Of a DNA stretch of 64,000 nucleotides, positions 16,151-24,731 are shown piece by piece (the first letter of the stretch is position 1; the number at the start of each line of letters is the position of its first letter). The notes under the pieces are model-generated. The model ran no database searches. It saw nothing but the letters and a program-made list of their open reading frames with translations, and was not told the DNA's origin. Origin of the DNA: Nitronereus sp964503895 (GTDB lineage Bacteria; Nitrospirota; Nitrospiria; Nitrospirales; UBA8639). The DNA lies in the NCBI GenBank assembly GCA_964503895.1, contig CAZDCF010000003.1, positions 1 to 64,000 on the forward strand, in the 5' to 3' direction. The position numbers were made by a program, and so were the translations under genes.

Positions 16151-16441
16151 ATGCGACGCCCAGTGAATATGCTTGATATGTTTTCTGGCGGGTTATTTGA
16201 AGGAGTTAAGCCTATGATGGTCACACGCGATCACTTGGTCCGGCATCCGGACCGCTGCACACACAATGCAGTCTGTATTCCTGTTTGTCCAACTGGTGCC
16301 TGGTTATCCACGCCACCCTATAAATTTGATGAGTCCCGTTGCATGGAAACCTGTCGGATGTGCCTTGATGCCTGTCCGACTCAGGCTATCTACACGGTCT
16401 TTAAAAAGGGTGAAAAAGTCATCGAGCCGCAAAAAGAGTGA
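16151..16441 (+). CDS. 2[4Fe-4S]-type ferredoxin
   Basis: Up to 96 residues. Two clusters of cysteines, CTHNAVCIPVCPTGAW and CMETCRMCLDACPTQAI, resemble the paired CxxCxxCxxxCP motifs, although the first has C-x5-C-x3-C spacing, so that cluster may be altered. The start is ambiguous: ATG 16151 directly follows the preceding stop but has no ribosome site, while ATG 16214 has GAAGGAG 8 bases upstream and would give 75 residues beginning MMVTRDHL. Probable small electron carrier; partner unknown. Confidence 0.82.
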   Translation: MRRPVNMLDMFSGGLFEGVKPMMVTRDHLVRHPDRCTHNAVCIPVCPTGAWLSTPPYKFDESRCMETCRMCLDACPTQAIYTVFKKGEKVIEPQKE

Positions 16442-16445
16442 CGTC

Positions 16446-17489
16446 CTACCCCACGGCTTTTCTAAAGTGTCCCCAATAGGTGCTACAGGCACGATCTCCA
16501 CCACCCGTTAGAGTTGTCGTCAATACAATTCGATACACTTCAAACCGAGAAATTTTCAATGATTGAGTTGGATCGAGCATATTGTCGCATGTAGTGAGCA
16601 AATGAAGAGTGCGAAGTGCAATCAATATGGGCCACATACAGGCTAGCCGAAGTCGAATTTCCCAACGGGGAATTGACATAGTGTAAAACCATCCTTGATC
16701 TAAATGGGCTAATGTAATTCCCACTAATTTTTGCAAGATTGGACTAAACCTCGACATATTTTTTTTGTCTAAGAGATCGTTAGGCTCCAACCCTGCAGGT
16801 TCCAACATCTCTAAGGGAATATAGCAACGTCCTCTTTGGAGATCCTTGGGAAGGTCCTTTAAAATATTGGTTAATTGCAACCCTTTTCCAAAACGAATCC
16901 CAATACGATTTTTTTGTTCCCGATCCCATTCTCGACGAATTCCTGGAAGATGAGTCCAAGTAAGGTTAGTCCAAAATTCCCCGACACAGCCAGCCACTCG
17001 GTATGCATAGGTATCTAAATCATCCATGGTGCCGAGGGCAGTAAGCTGCGCCTCGGATTCTCCTCGAAAAAAATCCAGATCCATTTCCATTCCACTAATC
17101 AGGATCGACAGAACCTGTCGAATTTCTTCTTGGTCTTTCCTACCTAACTTCTCATAGATTTGAAAACACGCTTCTAATTGTTCCAACAATTTCCGTTCAC
17201 CATGGTGACTTTGTTGAGGAGCCATTGCTGTTTGAATAGCCCGGATCTCGCCCCAATTCAAACTCTCTTGAATAAATTGTAATTTAAACTGCTTGAGGAA
17301 CATGACTCGTTCGCTGCGATCCACCTGAACCGTATCTGCAATTGTGTCCGCGGCACGCGCCAAGAGATAGGCAAGACCCACTTGCCTTGCCACCGATGAA
17401 GGCAACACCGCCAACGTAAGATAAAAAGACCGTGAAACCTGCCTTAATACATCATGCAGGAGATAGGATTCGTCGAGCTCTTGATTCAT
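16446..17489 (-). CDS. Squalene/phytoene synthase family protein
   Basis: 347 residues. All-alpha prenyltransferase that condenses two C15 or C20 diphosphates head to head. First Asp-rich motif in ARAADTIADT (about 46-51), YAYRVAGCVG in the middle, and the second motif region GLQLTNILKDLPKD followed by RGRCYIP. The second motif reads DLPKD where phytoene synthases usually have DVGED. No desaturase or hopene gene is adjacent, so squalene for hopanoids versus phytoene for carotenoids cannot be settled. It lies 9 bp downstream of a cupredoxin gene and converges with the ferredoxin gene. Confidence 0.85.
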   Translation of the reverse strand: MNQELDESYLLHDVLRQVSRSFYLTLAVLPSSVARQVGLAYLLARAADTIADTVQVDRSERVMFLKQFKLQFIQESLNWGEIRAIQTAMAPQQSHHGERKLLEQLEACFQIYEKLGRKDQEEIRQVLSILISGMEMDLDFFRGESEAQLTALGTMDDLDTYAYRVAGCVGEFWTNLTWTHLPGIRREWDREQKNRIGIRFGKGLQLTNILKDLPKDLQRGRCYIPLEMLEPAGLEPNDLLDKKNMSRFSPILQKLVGITLAHLDQGWFYTMSIPRWEIRLRLACMWPILIALRTLHLLTTCDNMLDPTQSLKISRFEVYRIVLTTTLTGGGDRACSTYWGHFRKAVG

Positions 17490-17498
17490 AAGAATACA

Positions 17499-17906
17499 TT
17501 ACCGCACTTCAAGTACGCCTTCCATACCCTCTTCATTATGGCTCGGGAAAAATAGCAATTGTTTATTGCAGTAAAAAGTGTACCGCCCCGGCGAGTTTAA
17601 CAAAAGTTGCAAGTTCACGGTATCTCCTGCACTCACATTGATCGCATGATGGAGACCCACTTCGGCATTATCTAGCACGAAATTATGTGGCGTCAAAAAG
17701 GACTGGTTCTCTAGTTCAATTAAAACAGGCTTGTTAGCTTGAATGATAATTTCATTTGGGGAATAAAAATAACTGTCCAAGACAATCTTAACACGCTGCA
17801 CTCCATTTTGATCTGGGATTAGGGTTACAGGAGAGGCAAACCCAGCCAATGGAGACACCGAAAAAAATACTAGGATCAAAACCGAACTACTAAGCCAATA
17901 ATGCAC
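17499..17906 (-). CDS. Secreted cupredoxin-like copper protein
   Basis: 135 residues with a signal peptide (LVFFSVSPLAGFASP, cleavage near residue 25). The mature part is a single cupredoxin domain: the PHNF histidine and the later YCNKQLLFFPSHNEEGM loop give a His-Cys-His-Met type 1 copper set, with unusually long Cys-to-His spacing of nine. Expected to act in the periplasm as an electron carrier or copper-binding protein. First gene of a leftward pair with the squalene/phytoene synthase. Confidence 0.82.
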   Translation of the reverse strand: MHYWLSSSVLILVFFSVSPLAGFASPVTLIPDQNGVQRVKIVLDSYFYSPNEIIIQANKPVLIELENQSFLTPHNFVLDNAEVGLHHAINVSAGDTVNLQLLLNSPGRYTFYCNKQLLFFPSHNEEGMEGVLEVR

Positions 17907-18093
17907 TGATGTCCTCCAGCAATAAATAACCTTATTTTAACTCCGGACCACCCGAAATCAGTTCAAAAATGACATCAGTTCCTAACCACATACGCCTTTC
18001 AAGAAATCGCATACCACCTTGACTCTCGGGAAAGCGGTATTATATATCAAATAGTTAATGAAATTGATCGAACTTTTTTCATAAACTAGCTTA

Positions 18094-18121
18094 TTGCGGA
18101 TAAAACGAGATACGGTATAAT
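18094..18121 (+). promoter_or_regulatory. Promoter of htpX
   Basis: TTGCGG (18094-18099), 16-base spacer, perfect TATAAT (18116-18121), 88 bp before the htpX ATG. The rest of the 300-bp gap 17907-18208 shows no gene. Confidence 0.6.
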
Positions 18122-18208
18122 AGTGTCTGAGCATTACTTTTAAAACTCGCAACACACCATTATCAAAAAAATATGGCCAATCGGCAGCGTTTTCAGAGGA
18201 GAAACTGA

Positions 18209-19093
18209 ATGAAAAAGTTTAAAGGCATTGGCTTACTATTGCTATCAAATATTTTAATAGTAGTCACGCTTTCTATCACCTTCACTATATTGTCCCAGGT
18301 TATCCTGCCAAGCTTTGGGATAGATATCCGCGGGGTCGTTTCTGGATCCAATTTGTTATTCGCTGCTTTTTTTGGCTTTGGTGGTGCATTTCTCAGTTTG
18401 GCCATGTCTAAAACCCTTGCCAAGATGATGGTCGGGGCAGCTCAAATCACATCCCCCCGCTCTCCGGCAGAAACATTGGTGTTTGAAACTGTTCAGAAAA
18501 TCTCAGAGCGTCTCAACATCACGATGCCTGAAGTATATATTTATGACTCTCCTGATCCCAATGCATTTGCTACCGGACCATCAAAAAATAAGTCCATGGT
18601 AGCTGTTTCAACAGGATTATTGAATAATTTACATGAGGGCGAAATTCGCGCTGTATTAGCTCACGAAATGGGACATGTCTACAACGGAGATATGTTCACA
18701 ACTACTGTTTTGGCCGGGTTAATGAACACCTTTGTCTATTTGATTGCCAACGTAATCTATCGATTCTTGGCTGAACGAAGTGAAGGGCTCGCCTTTGCCG
18801 CATATTTTATCATTTACTTTGCTCTATCAATCTTGGCTTCGATTCCCATCGGTTGGTGGTCTCGACGTCGTGAATTTTCCGCGGATAGATTCGCTGCCAA
18901 CACAGTTGGGAAAGAACATATGATCTCGGCTCTTCAATCTATTGATCGATGGGTCAAACAGACTCGGTACCAGTATCACAAAGAAGATGCCCTGGCCACT
19001 ATGAAAATCTCAGGCCAAACACGAAGTTTTATGCAACTCGCCTCAACGCATCCACCAATAGAAGCGAGAGTAGAAGCCTTAAAAAGCTTATAG
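18209..19093 (+). CDS. htpX: Membrane zinc metalloprotease HtpX
   Basis: 294 residues, M48B family. Two N-terminal helices, the catalytic HEMGH at 152-156 after the AVLA segment, two more helices and the third zinc ligand in RRREFSADRFAA. AGAGGAG ribosome site before the ATG. HtpX degrades misfolded inner-membrane proteins together with FtsH and is stress-induced in E. coli. The next gene, 37 bp downstream, encodes a secreted protein of unknown role. Confidence 0.96.
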   Translation: MKKFKGIGLLLLSNILIVVTLSITFTILSQVILPSFGIDIRGVVSGSNLLFAAFFGFGGAFLSLAMSKTLAKMMVGAAQITSPRSPAETLVFETVQKISERLNITMPEVYIYDSPDPNAFATGPSKNKSMVAVSTGLLNNLHEGEIRAVLAHEMGHVYNGDMFTTTVLAGLMNTFVYLIANVIYRFLAERSEGLAFAAYFIIYFALSILASIPIGWWSRRREFSADRFAANTVGKEHMISALQSIDRWVKQTRYQYHKEDALATMKISGQTRSFMQLASTHPPIEARVEALKSL

Positions 19094-19130
19094 TTAATTC
19101 CAAACCTAGGAAAAGGAAAGCGTCATATCC

Positions 19131-19892
19131 ATGTCAAGAAAATTGCACATTGTCCTTTTCCTCTGCTTTCTTTGTCTATCCAATCATAACAGCTACGCAT
19201 TTCCAACCAGTTCTTATGCCTGGTCTGACACTCAATGGCAGCAACGGTGTGCCAACATTCGAACCTCATATAACCCGAATACTTCACTCAGTCACACACA
19301 GCTTACCCTTACGCCAGAAGATCCAAAGTTTGTAGATTTTCTCTATTGGGTGTGGGCTAATAAGATCACTGAACATCAGGTCGAAGAAGTAGGAGGCACT
19401 GAGTGGGATGGACCATCAAATGGTGTAATCTTTCATTGGGCGCCGGGGTCGCGATGGGAAATGCACACCGTGGTCCCTTTCAAACATGCAATTCATCATA
19501 TCGCTGAGGAACATAACTGGGTTGATACAATGTTCAGTGATTTTTTTGATAAATTTGGCAAAAGCAAGGGGGTAGGCATTGCACAACGATTATCTAACAA
19601 AAAATCTCCTACCTGGGCTATGTTCCTAAAACACATTGGTGGACCAGAAAGCCCCTATTATCGATACGTATTTCATCAAGAAAGTTATATCGATACAGAA
19701 AATAAAAAAGTAGTAATGGTCGGTGGGCAAGGCGTTGAATTCCATTATTCCTACAAGCGCTATTTGCACGAAGTAAAGGAAGTACTCACGGATTGTAAAG
19801 CCTTTCAATTCTTCCAACTCTATGACCAATATGGGCAGGGCTTTGCCTCAAAACTTGGCTGGGCGGGGCAGCCGATTCCCCAGAAGCAATAA
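19131..19892 (+). CDS. Unknown secreted protein
   Basis: 253 residues with a classic signal peptide (KLHIVLFLCFLCLSNHNSYA, cleavage near residue 23). The mature protein is rich in aromatic residues and His (FHWAPGSRWEMHTVVPFKHA, HHIAEEHNW) and ends GWAGQPIPQKQ. No family recognised and no lipobox. It probably shares the htpX transcript and acts in the periplasm or outside. Confidence 0.75.
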   Translation: MSRKLHIVLFLCFLCLSNHNSYAFPTSSYAWSDTQWQQRCANIRTSYNPNTSLSHTQLTLTPEDPKFVDFLYWVWANKITEHQVEEVGGTEWDGPSNGVIFHWAPGSRWEMHTVVPFKHAIHHIAEEHNWVDTMFSDFFDKFGKSKGVGIAQRLSNKKSPTWAMFLKHIGGPESPYYRYVFHQESYIDTENKKVVMVGGQGVEFHYSYKRYLHEVKEVLTDCKAFQFFQLYDQYGQGFASKLGWAGQPIPQKQ

Positions 19893-19914
19893 ACCCAATT
19901 CTATTTCTAACTTA

Positions 19915-20460
19915 TTAGATGGTAATTTTTGCTTCTCGAAACAGTTTTGATCGAATAAGAAAGTAGCCCAAAGTCATACCCAACATACCCCCTAAGCCCC
20001 ATCCAGCAAGTACATCCGTAGGATAGTGAGCTCCCAAAAAAATTCTGGACAATCCTACAAAAATCATCAAGATACCAACCGCCCATCTGCTCGATGGAAA
20101 CACAATCCACAAAAATAAGGCCGCAGTGGCGGAATTGAATGCATGATTGGACGGCATGCTAAAAGATTCACCGCAATCCACAAGCTGCTGCACATTCAAA
20201 AACACCTGACAGGGTCGTGGTCGTGCAAAAAATAATTTCATTTGCATACCAATGAAATCGCTTATACCAATGGCCAATCCCAAAATCGGCAGGGTTAACA
20301 ATCCTTGCTTCCAGTTTACCCATGTTCGATATCCCAAATAAGCCAAGGCAAAAAACACAAAAATACTCGCATGAGAGCACTCCAATAGTAGCCAATCAAG
20401 CACTTCTGATTGACCGGCCCATCCATTAATCTCATAAAATAAGAAACTATCCCAATCCAA
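19915..20460 (-). CDS. PAP2-superfamily membrane phosphatase
   Basis: 181 residues, about five membrane helices. The three phosphatase motifs are present: KLFFARPRP, the MPSNHAFNSA block with its His, and SRIFLGAHYPTDVLAG with nucleophilic His. Likely acts on lipid phosphates such as undecaprenyl diphosphate or phosphatidylglycerol phosphate at the periplasmic face; which one cannot be told. Stands alone, convergent with the secreted protein gene. Confidence 0.92.
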   Translation of the reverse strand: MDWDSFLFYEINGWAGQSEVLDWLLLECSHASIFVFFALAYLGYRTWVNWKQGLLTLPILGLAIGISDFIGMQMKLFFARPRPCQVFLNVQQLVDCGESFSMPSNHAFNSATAALFLWIVFPSSRWAVGILMIFVGLSRIFLGAHYPTDVLAGWGLGGMLGMTLGYFLIRSKLFREAKITI

Positions 20461-20549
20461 GATGTGACTTCTCCCTCATGACTTCATTGATCCACAATGA
20501 TATGTTAGGATCAGATTGCCGATAAAATATTTGAAAGGAACACTTCTTT

Positions 20550-21329
20550 ATGCTTATCGATAGCCATGTGCACCTAGATGACCCGCGCTACAACAATGAC
20601 CGCGATCAAGTCTTCCAGCGTGCCTCTGATTCTGGAATTGAAGCCTTTGTGACCATTGGATGTGATCTCGCTACCAGTCAAGCCGCTGTCCGGCTCGCAG
20701 AATATCATGACAATGTCTTTTCTACTATTGGCGTTCATCCTCATGAAAGCAAAGAAATCCTTAATGACTGGTACGATGAATTTCGACGGTTAGCCCAACA
20801 TCCAAAAGTCGTCGCATATGGAGAAATTGGTTTGGATTATCATTATGACCACTCTCCCCGAGAAGTCCAACGGCAACGGTTTCGCGAGCAAGTCCAATTA
20901 GCTAAGGAGCTTCATCTTCCAATTGTCATCCACACCCGAGAAGCACAGGAAGACACCATTGCCATCTTGAAGGAAGAAAGCGCAGCTGCTGTCGGAGGTG
21001 TCTTTCATTGTTTTTCTGGGGATGCGTGCCTAGCAAAGGACGCTTTGGACCTTGGGTTTTATCTTAGTTTCTCTGGGGTTATTACCTTTAAAAATGCTTC
21101 AATGCTTCGTGAAATTATTAAAACGGTCCCCTTGGACCGCATCATGGTTGAGACAGATTGTCCTTATCTGACTCCTGTCCCTCACCGTGGGAAACGCAAT
21201 GAACCGGCATTCGTTCGTTATGTGGCCGAAACCATTGCCGACCTCTTAGGCAACAGCTCTCCTTCATCTTTCGAAAAGATTGCCTATGCCACGGTCCAAA
21301 ATACCAAACGCCTCTTTAAAATCCCCTGA
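20550..21329 (+). CDS. tatD: TatD family metal-dependent hydrolase
   Basis: 259 residues, normal length. Metal ligands seen: DSHVHLDD at the start, YGEIGLDYHYD, VIHTREA, FHCFSG and VETDCPYL. TatD proteins are 3'-5' DNA/RNA exonucleases, some with tRNA or D-aminoacyl roles. AAAGGAA lies about 10 bases before the ATG. Its end overlaps the convergent NYN-domain gene by 14 bp. Confidence 0.95.
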   Translation: MLIDSHVHLDDPRYNNDRDQVFQRASDSGIEAFVTIGCDLATSQAAVRLAEYHDNVFSTIGVHPHESKEILNDWYDEFRRLAQHPKVVAYGEIGLDYHYDHSPREVQRQRFREQVQLAKELHLPIVIHTREAQEDTIAILKEESAAAVGGVFHCFSGDACLAKDALDLGFYLSFSGVITFKNASMLREIIKTVPLDRIMVETDCPYLTPVPHRGKRNEPAFVRYVAETIADLLGNSSPSSFEKIAYATVQNTKRLFKIP

Positions 21330-21867
21330 GTTGACGATTCCGATTACGCTGAGACTTAGGAAGTTTTCTCGGATTGCCTTTCTTGTCCGGACGCCTAACG
21401 ATAGGGATATCATCGACCTTTCCATATGCTGCCGAATCCGAATGCAGCCGCACATTCTTGCCTGCTTGCTTATTATGTAACGCGATTTCCAACCTATATT
21501 GAAATTCCTTCGCACTTATGGTCAAGGCACTATGGGCCTTGGCCGTAGTAACAATTTCTAAATCTGAAGACACAACAACACAATCCTGCCCAAACTGCCG
21601 AGCCATTTGCTGGACTACTTGATCGGCTCGCTCTCCCCTCCGTGTATAAATCACTTCCACCCCAGATCGATGTTCTCGATGCTCGTTGTGTGGCGCACGC
21701 CACGCATCAAACACTAATGTAATAGGATGTCCTTTAAGATGCCAGTAGTGAGACAAATCTTGAATAAGTTGTTCTCGAAATTGCTCAATATCCTTCGATG
21801 ATGACAAAACCGTCCATCCTCGAACACCAAGCACATTGTACCCATCAATGATGACGTTCGTGGCCAT
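21316..21867 (-). CDS. NYN-domain (YacP-like) RNA-associated protein
   Basis: About 183 residues from the chosen ATG (MATNVIIDGYNVLG). Seen: the IIDGYNVLG acidic strand, LVFDAWRAPH, TRRGERADQVV and VVSSDLEIV, the PIN-like NYN fold of the YacP/Rae1 family, ribonucleases associated with ribosomes. The last 30 residues are strongly basic (RRPDKKGNPRKLPKSQRNRN), fitting RNA contact. A longer frame reaches 21960 but its extra residues are unlike the family. Confidence 0.85.
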   Translation of the reverse strand: MATNVIIDGYNVLGVRGWTVLSSSKDIEQFREQLIQDLSHYWHLKGHPITLVFDAWRAPHNEHREHRSGVEVIYTRRGERADQVVQQMARQFGQDCVVVSSDLEIVTTAKAHSALTISAKEFQYRLEIALHNKQAGKNVRLHSDSAAYGKVDDIPIVRRPDKKGNPRKLPKSQRNRNRQLRGF

Positions 21868-21976
21868 ATCAGGTCTCACGCTATCGCACAGTCTCTTTAC
21901 TGTCAAACCACGCGGAGGAGGCTCCAATCTTGACATTAGTCCGATCATCTGAGAAAACAAAAAAAAGGCTTTTGCT

Positions 21977-23317
21977 TTGACGATGATCCTTCAACGACTC
22001 ACTTCCTTCACATTTTTCATTGTCCTAGCAACGTTATTCCCTTTTGAATACGTTGAGCTTCATGCGAAACCGGCTGAAATTCAGTCGGCTAAGAATCTTC
22101 GCCCCAAAATAATCCTTGCAAAAAAGAGCACAAAAACCAAACATCCTTCCTCACCTATCTTAGTATACAATGTTCGCTACCATGACCATAAGAAATATAC
22201 GCGAGTCGTGCTGGACCTTCCGACTCGTGCAATACTCAAGGAATCCAAAAAAGGCAATCTCGCCAAAATTGAGCTAGCCAAATCCCGACTCAGTAAACGC
22301 GCTTTTCGACAAATTCATAGCCAAACATTTCCAAAATCAATTGCCATAAACGAAGGTGCAAAAGGGACAGTCGTCATTACACTCAACCTTAACGCTCTAA
22401 ATAAATATGAATTGCAGACCCTGCGTAACCCTAATCGATTAGTTGTTGATTTATTTTACTCAGGGAATAAATTAATGGTTGCATCTAAAAGAAAAAAAGC
22501 AACCGGAAAGACACTGAATAAATCTCAAAAGAAAAAGTATGCACCAAAACCTCCTATTGTCACCAGAGCAACTAAATCATCAAAAAAAACACCTCGACTT
22601 GCAGCCGCTGTAGTATCAGCAAACAAACGTATTAAGGAGTTGGTAGTAGTAATCGACCCAGGGCATGGCGGGAGAGATCCTGGAGCCATGGGCAAGAAAG
22701 GGACAAAGGAAAAACACATAACATTGAAAATTGCAACCTACGTGAAGAATTTAATTCGAAAACGACTTAGTTTGAGAGTACTCCTAACACGAGAAAAAGA
22801 CATGTTTCTTGATTTGGAAAAACGAGTAGAATTTGCTAATAAAAACAAAGCTGATTTGTTCATTTCTATTCACGTCAACTCGCACCCACAAAAGTCAATT
22901 AAAGGATTGGAAGTTTACCATTTCGGCAAAGCCAGTGATCCCCGAGCACTAGAGGTGGCTGCAAGGGAAAATGGCATGACATTAGAAAGTGGTACTCCTC
23001 CCTGGCAATTTATCATCGCTGACAAATTAAATGATCAGAAAATCGAGCAGTCACAAACTTTTGCCTGGACTACCAACAAAACCCTTGTCAAAACCTTAAA
23101 AGCTTCGTACAAGGTCAAAGACCATGGAGTCAAAACCGCCCCATTTTATGTTCTTCGATTTACGACCATGCCGAGCATTCTTGCGGAAGTGGCTTTTGTA
23201 TCTAATCCAGATGAGGAAAATCGCTTACGAAGCAAAGCTTTTCAACAAAAACTGGCTGAAGGCATCTATAAATCCATTTATTCATATATCAAAACTGCTT
23301 TTCCTACCCTATCCTGA
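21977..23317 (+). CDS. amiC: N-acetylmuramoyl-L-alanine amidase with AMIN domain
   Basis: 446 residues. Signal peptide (about 1-30), AMIN domain (about 60-165, YTRVVLDLPTRA onward) that targets such enzymes to the septum or peptidoglycan, a Lys/Ser/Thr linker, and an Amidase_3 catalytic domain (about 220-445). Zinc ligands: VIDPGHGGRDPGA, Glu in the KEKHITLK stretch, FISIHVNSH, and catalytic Glu in SILAEVAFVSN. Cleaves stem peptides from septal murein so daughter cells separate. AmiB and AmiC share this layout, so the symbol is approximate. The linker is unusually basic. Confidence 0.93.
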   Translation: MTMILQRLTSFTFFIVLATLFPFEYVELHAKPAEIQSAKNLRPKIILAKKSTKTKHPSSPILVYNVRYHDHKKYTRVVLDLPTRAILKESKKGNLAKIELAKSRLSKRAFRQIHSQTFPKSIAINEGAKGTVVITLNLNALNKYELQTLRNPNRLVVDLFYSGNKLMVASKRKKATGKTLNKSQKKKYAPKPPIVTRATKSSKKTPRLAAAVVSANKRIKELVVVIDPGHGGRDPGAMGKKGTKEKHITLKIATYVKNLIRKRLSLRVLLTREKDMFLDLEKRVEFANKNKADLFISIHVNSHPQKSIKGLEVYHFGKASDPRALEVAARENGMTLESGTPPWQFIIADKLNDQKIEQSQTFAWTTNKTLVKTLKASYKVKDHGVKTAPFYVLRFTTMPSILAEVAFVSNPDEENRLRSKAFQQKLAEGIYKSIYSYIKTAFPTLS

Positions 23318-23379
23318 TTCCAAGCCTACGATAAAAACCTTGTCCTTATTCCCTGTCCTATCAGAAAATAGTTGATACC

Positions 23380-24141
23380 ATGCCCACATACAAACTGATC
23401 ATAGAATATGACGGCACCAACTATGCTGGATGGCAAAGACAACCCAACCATACTTCCATACAAAGCCAACTCGAAGACGCTTTATTTCAGATTTCACAAG
23501 AATCCACTACAACCATCGCCTCGGGTCGAACAGATGCGGGCGTGCATGCGTTTGCTCAAGTTGTCAGTTTTCGATCAGGCAAGCCACTTTCACCTGAAGA
23601 TTGGACGCGAGCACTCAATGGGGTCCTCCCAAAAGATATTTGTGTCCGTCAAACCGAACAAGTATCTGATTCCTTCCATGCCCGGTATAATGCAAAATGC
23701 AAAACCTATGAATATCGAATTCTCAATCATCCAATTCGTCCAGTTCTTGACCGTTTTCGCATTTGGCATATTCCTCAACCTCTGAACCTCGTCTCCATAA
23801 AAGAAGCTGCTAGCAAACTCAAAGGCCAGCATAATTTCTCTTCCTTCGAGGGGGCACCAACTGACAATACCAACCCAATTTGCGATATCCTAAATTTAGG
23901 AATTCTCAAAGAGTTATCTGTAATTCGTATAACATTTACGGCTGATCGATTTCTCAAACAAATGGTCAGAGCAATGGTGGGCACCCTGGTAGAAGTAGGA
24001 CAGGGAAAGCGATCTCCATCTGACATAAAAAATATTCTGGAGACACGTAACCGAAGCGCAGCCGGGAAAACTGCTCCGCCCCATGGATTGTACTTGATGA
24101 ATGTAGAATACACAGAGGAAGGCAAAATCGGAAAAAAATAG
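23380..24141 (+). CDS. truA: tRNA pseudouridine(38-40) synthase
   Basis: 253 residues. Converts uridines 38-40 of the anticodon stem to pseudouridine. Seen: IEYDGTNYAGWQRQ, catalytic Asp in SGRTDAGVHAFAQ, ARYNAKCKTYEYRI, HNFSSFEG and FLKQMVRAMVGTLVEVG. Complete and of normal length. It lies 62 bp after the amidase gene, and its stop sits 2 bp from the frameshift-corrected end of the convergent cupredoxin gene. Confidence 0.97.
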   Translation: MPTYKLIIEYDGTNYAGWQRQPNHTSIQSQLEDALFQISQESTTTIASGRTDAGVHAFAQVVSFRSGKPLSPEDWTRALNGVLPKDICVRQTEQVSDSFHARYNAKCKTYEYRILNHPIRPVLDRFRIWHIPQPLNLVSIKEAASKLKGQHNFSSFEGAPTDNTNPICDILNLGILKELSVIRITFTADRFLKQMVRAMVGTLVEVGQGKRSPSDIKNILETRNRSAAGKTAPPHGLYLMNVEYTEEGKIGKK

Positions 24142-24193
24142 AACTACAATTCGGTCGTATTGAAATTTTGTAACGGTTTCTGGTCAACCACAA

Positions 24194-24562
24194 TTACTCC
24201 CGCATAAAAGGATGGATATTACAGTGATAGGGGTAGGTCCCAGACATAAGGTCACGTACGGAAAATTGTTCACCCGGATGAAGATGCCCTGAATGAAAGG
24301 CACATTTTCCTCCACGACTACACCCGTCATGGGTAATCGTATGCGGTTGCATTGATTGATTCTGCCACCGAACAGTTTGTCCAGCTTGAAAACTAATGGA
24401 GGGAGGCGAATAGAACGGTTCACGATCTAACAGCACGATTTGTCGATGCCCTGGGACAGCAAACCCGGAAGGTGTCAAGATAAATCCTAGGCACACTATA
24501 AGACACAACCCCTCTATCGATTTTTTCAGGATACAGTTTTTCACAGCAACTTGCCCCCTCAT
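24194..24562 (-). CDS. Secreted plastocyanin-like cupredoxin, probably frameshifted near the end
   Basis: 122 residues as read. N-terminal signal region, then a plastocyanin/pseudoazurin-type domain: QPHTIT histidine and YHCNIHPFM supply the type 1 copper ligands. The frame stops two codons after the Met ligand (MRE, stop), losing the final strand. Adding one G in the GGG run at 24199-24201 continues the frame as GVIVVDQKPL and ends at 24144, next to the truA stop, exactly the missing strand. Either a real one-base deletion or a consensus error. Periplasmic electron carrier if functional. Confidence 0.85.
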   Translation of the reverse strand: MRGQVAVKNCILKKSIEGLCLIVCLGFILTPSGFAVPGHRQIVLLDREPFYSPPSISFQAGQTVRWQNQSMQPHTITHDGCSRGGKCAFHSGHLHPGEQFSVRDLMSGTYPYHCNIHPFMRE

Positions 24563-24661
24563 ATTATCTTACAACGGAATTCATCAAGTTACACGGGCAG
24601 ACAACTCATGCGGGCTGCATCCATAGGATTGGGAAAAACAACAAGGATAGATTTCACGACG

Positions 24662-24709
24662 AAAAAAGCCGACGCAAAGGGCAAGAATTGGCCTTCACCA
24701 CGGCTTTTT
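24662..24709 (-). terminator. Terminator downstream of the aldolase gene
   Basis: AAAAAGCCG and CGGCTTTTTT pair around an inner GGC/GCC hairpin; on the reverse strand the stem ends in a T run. It starts about 23 bp after the fbaB stop. Confidence 0.7.
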
Positions 24710-24731
24710 CAAAGACTAAATATTTTCAGGC

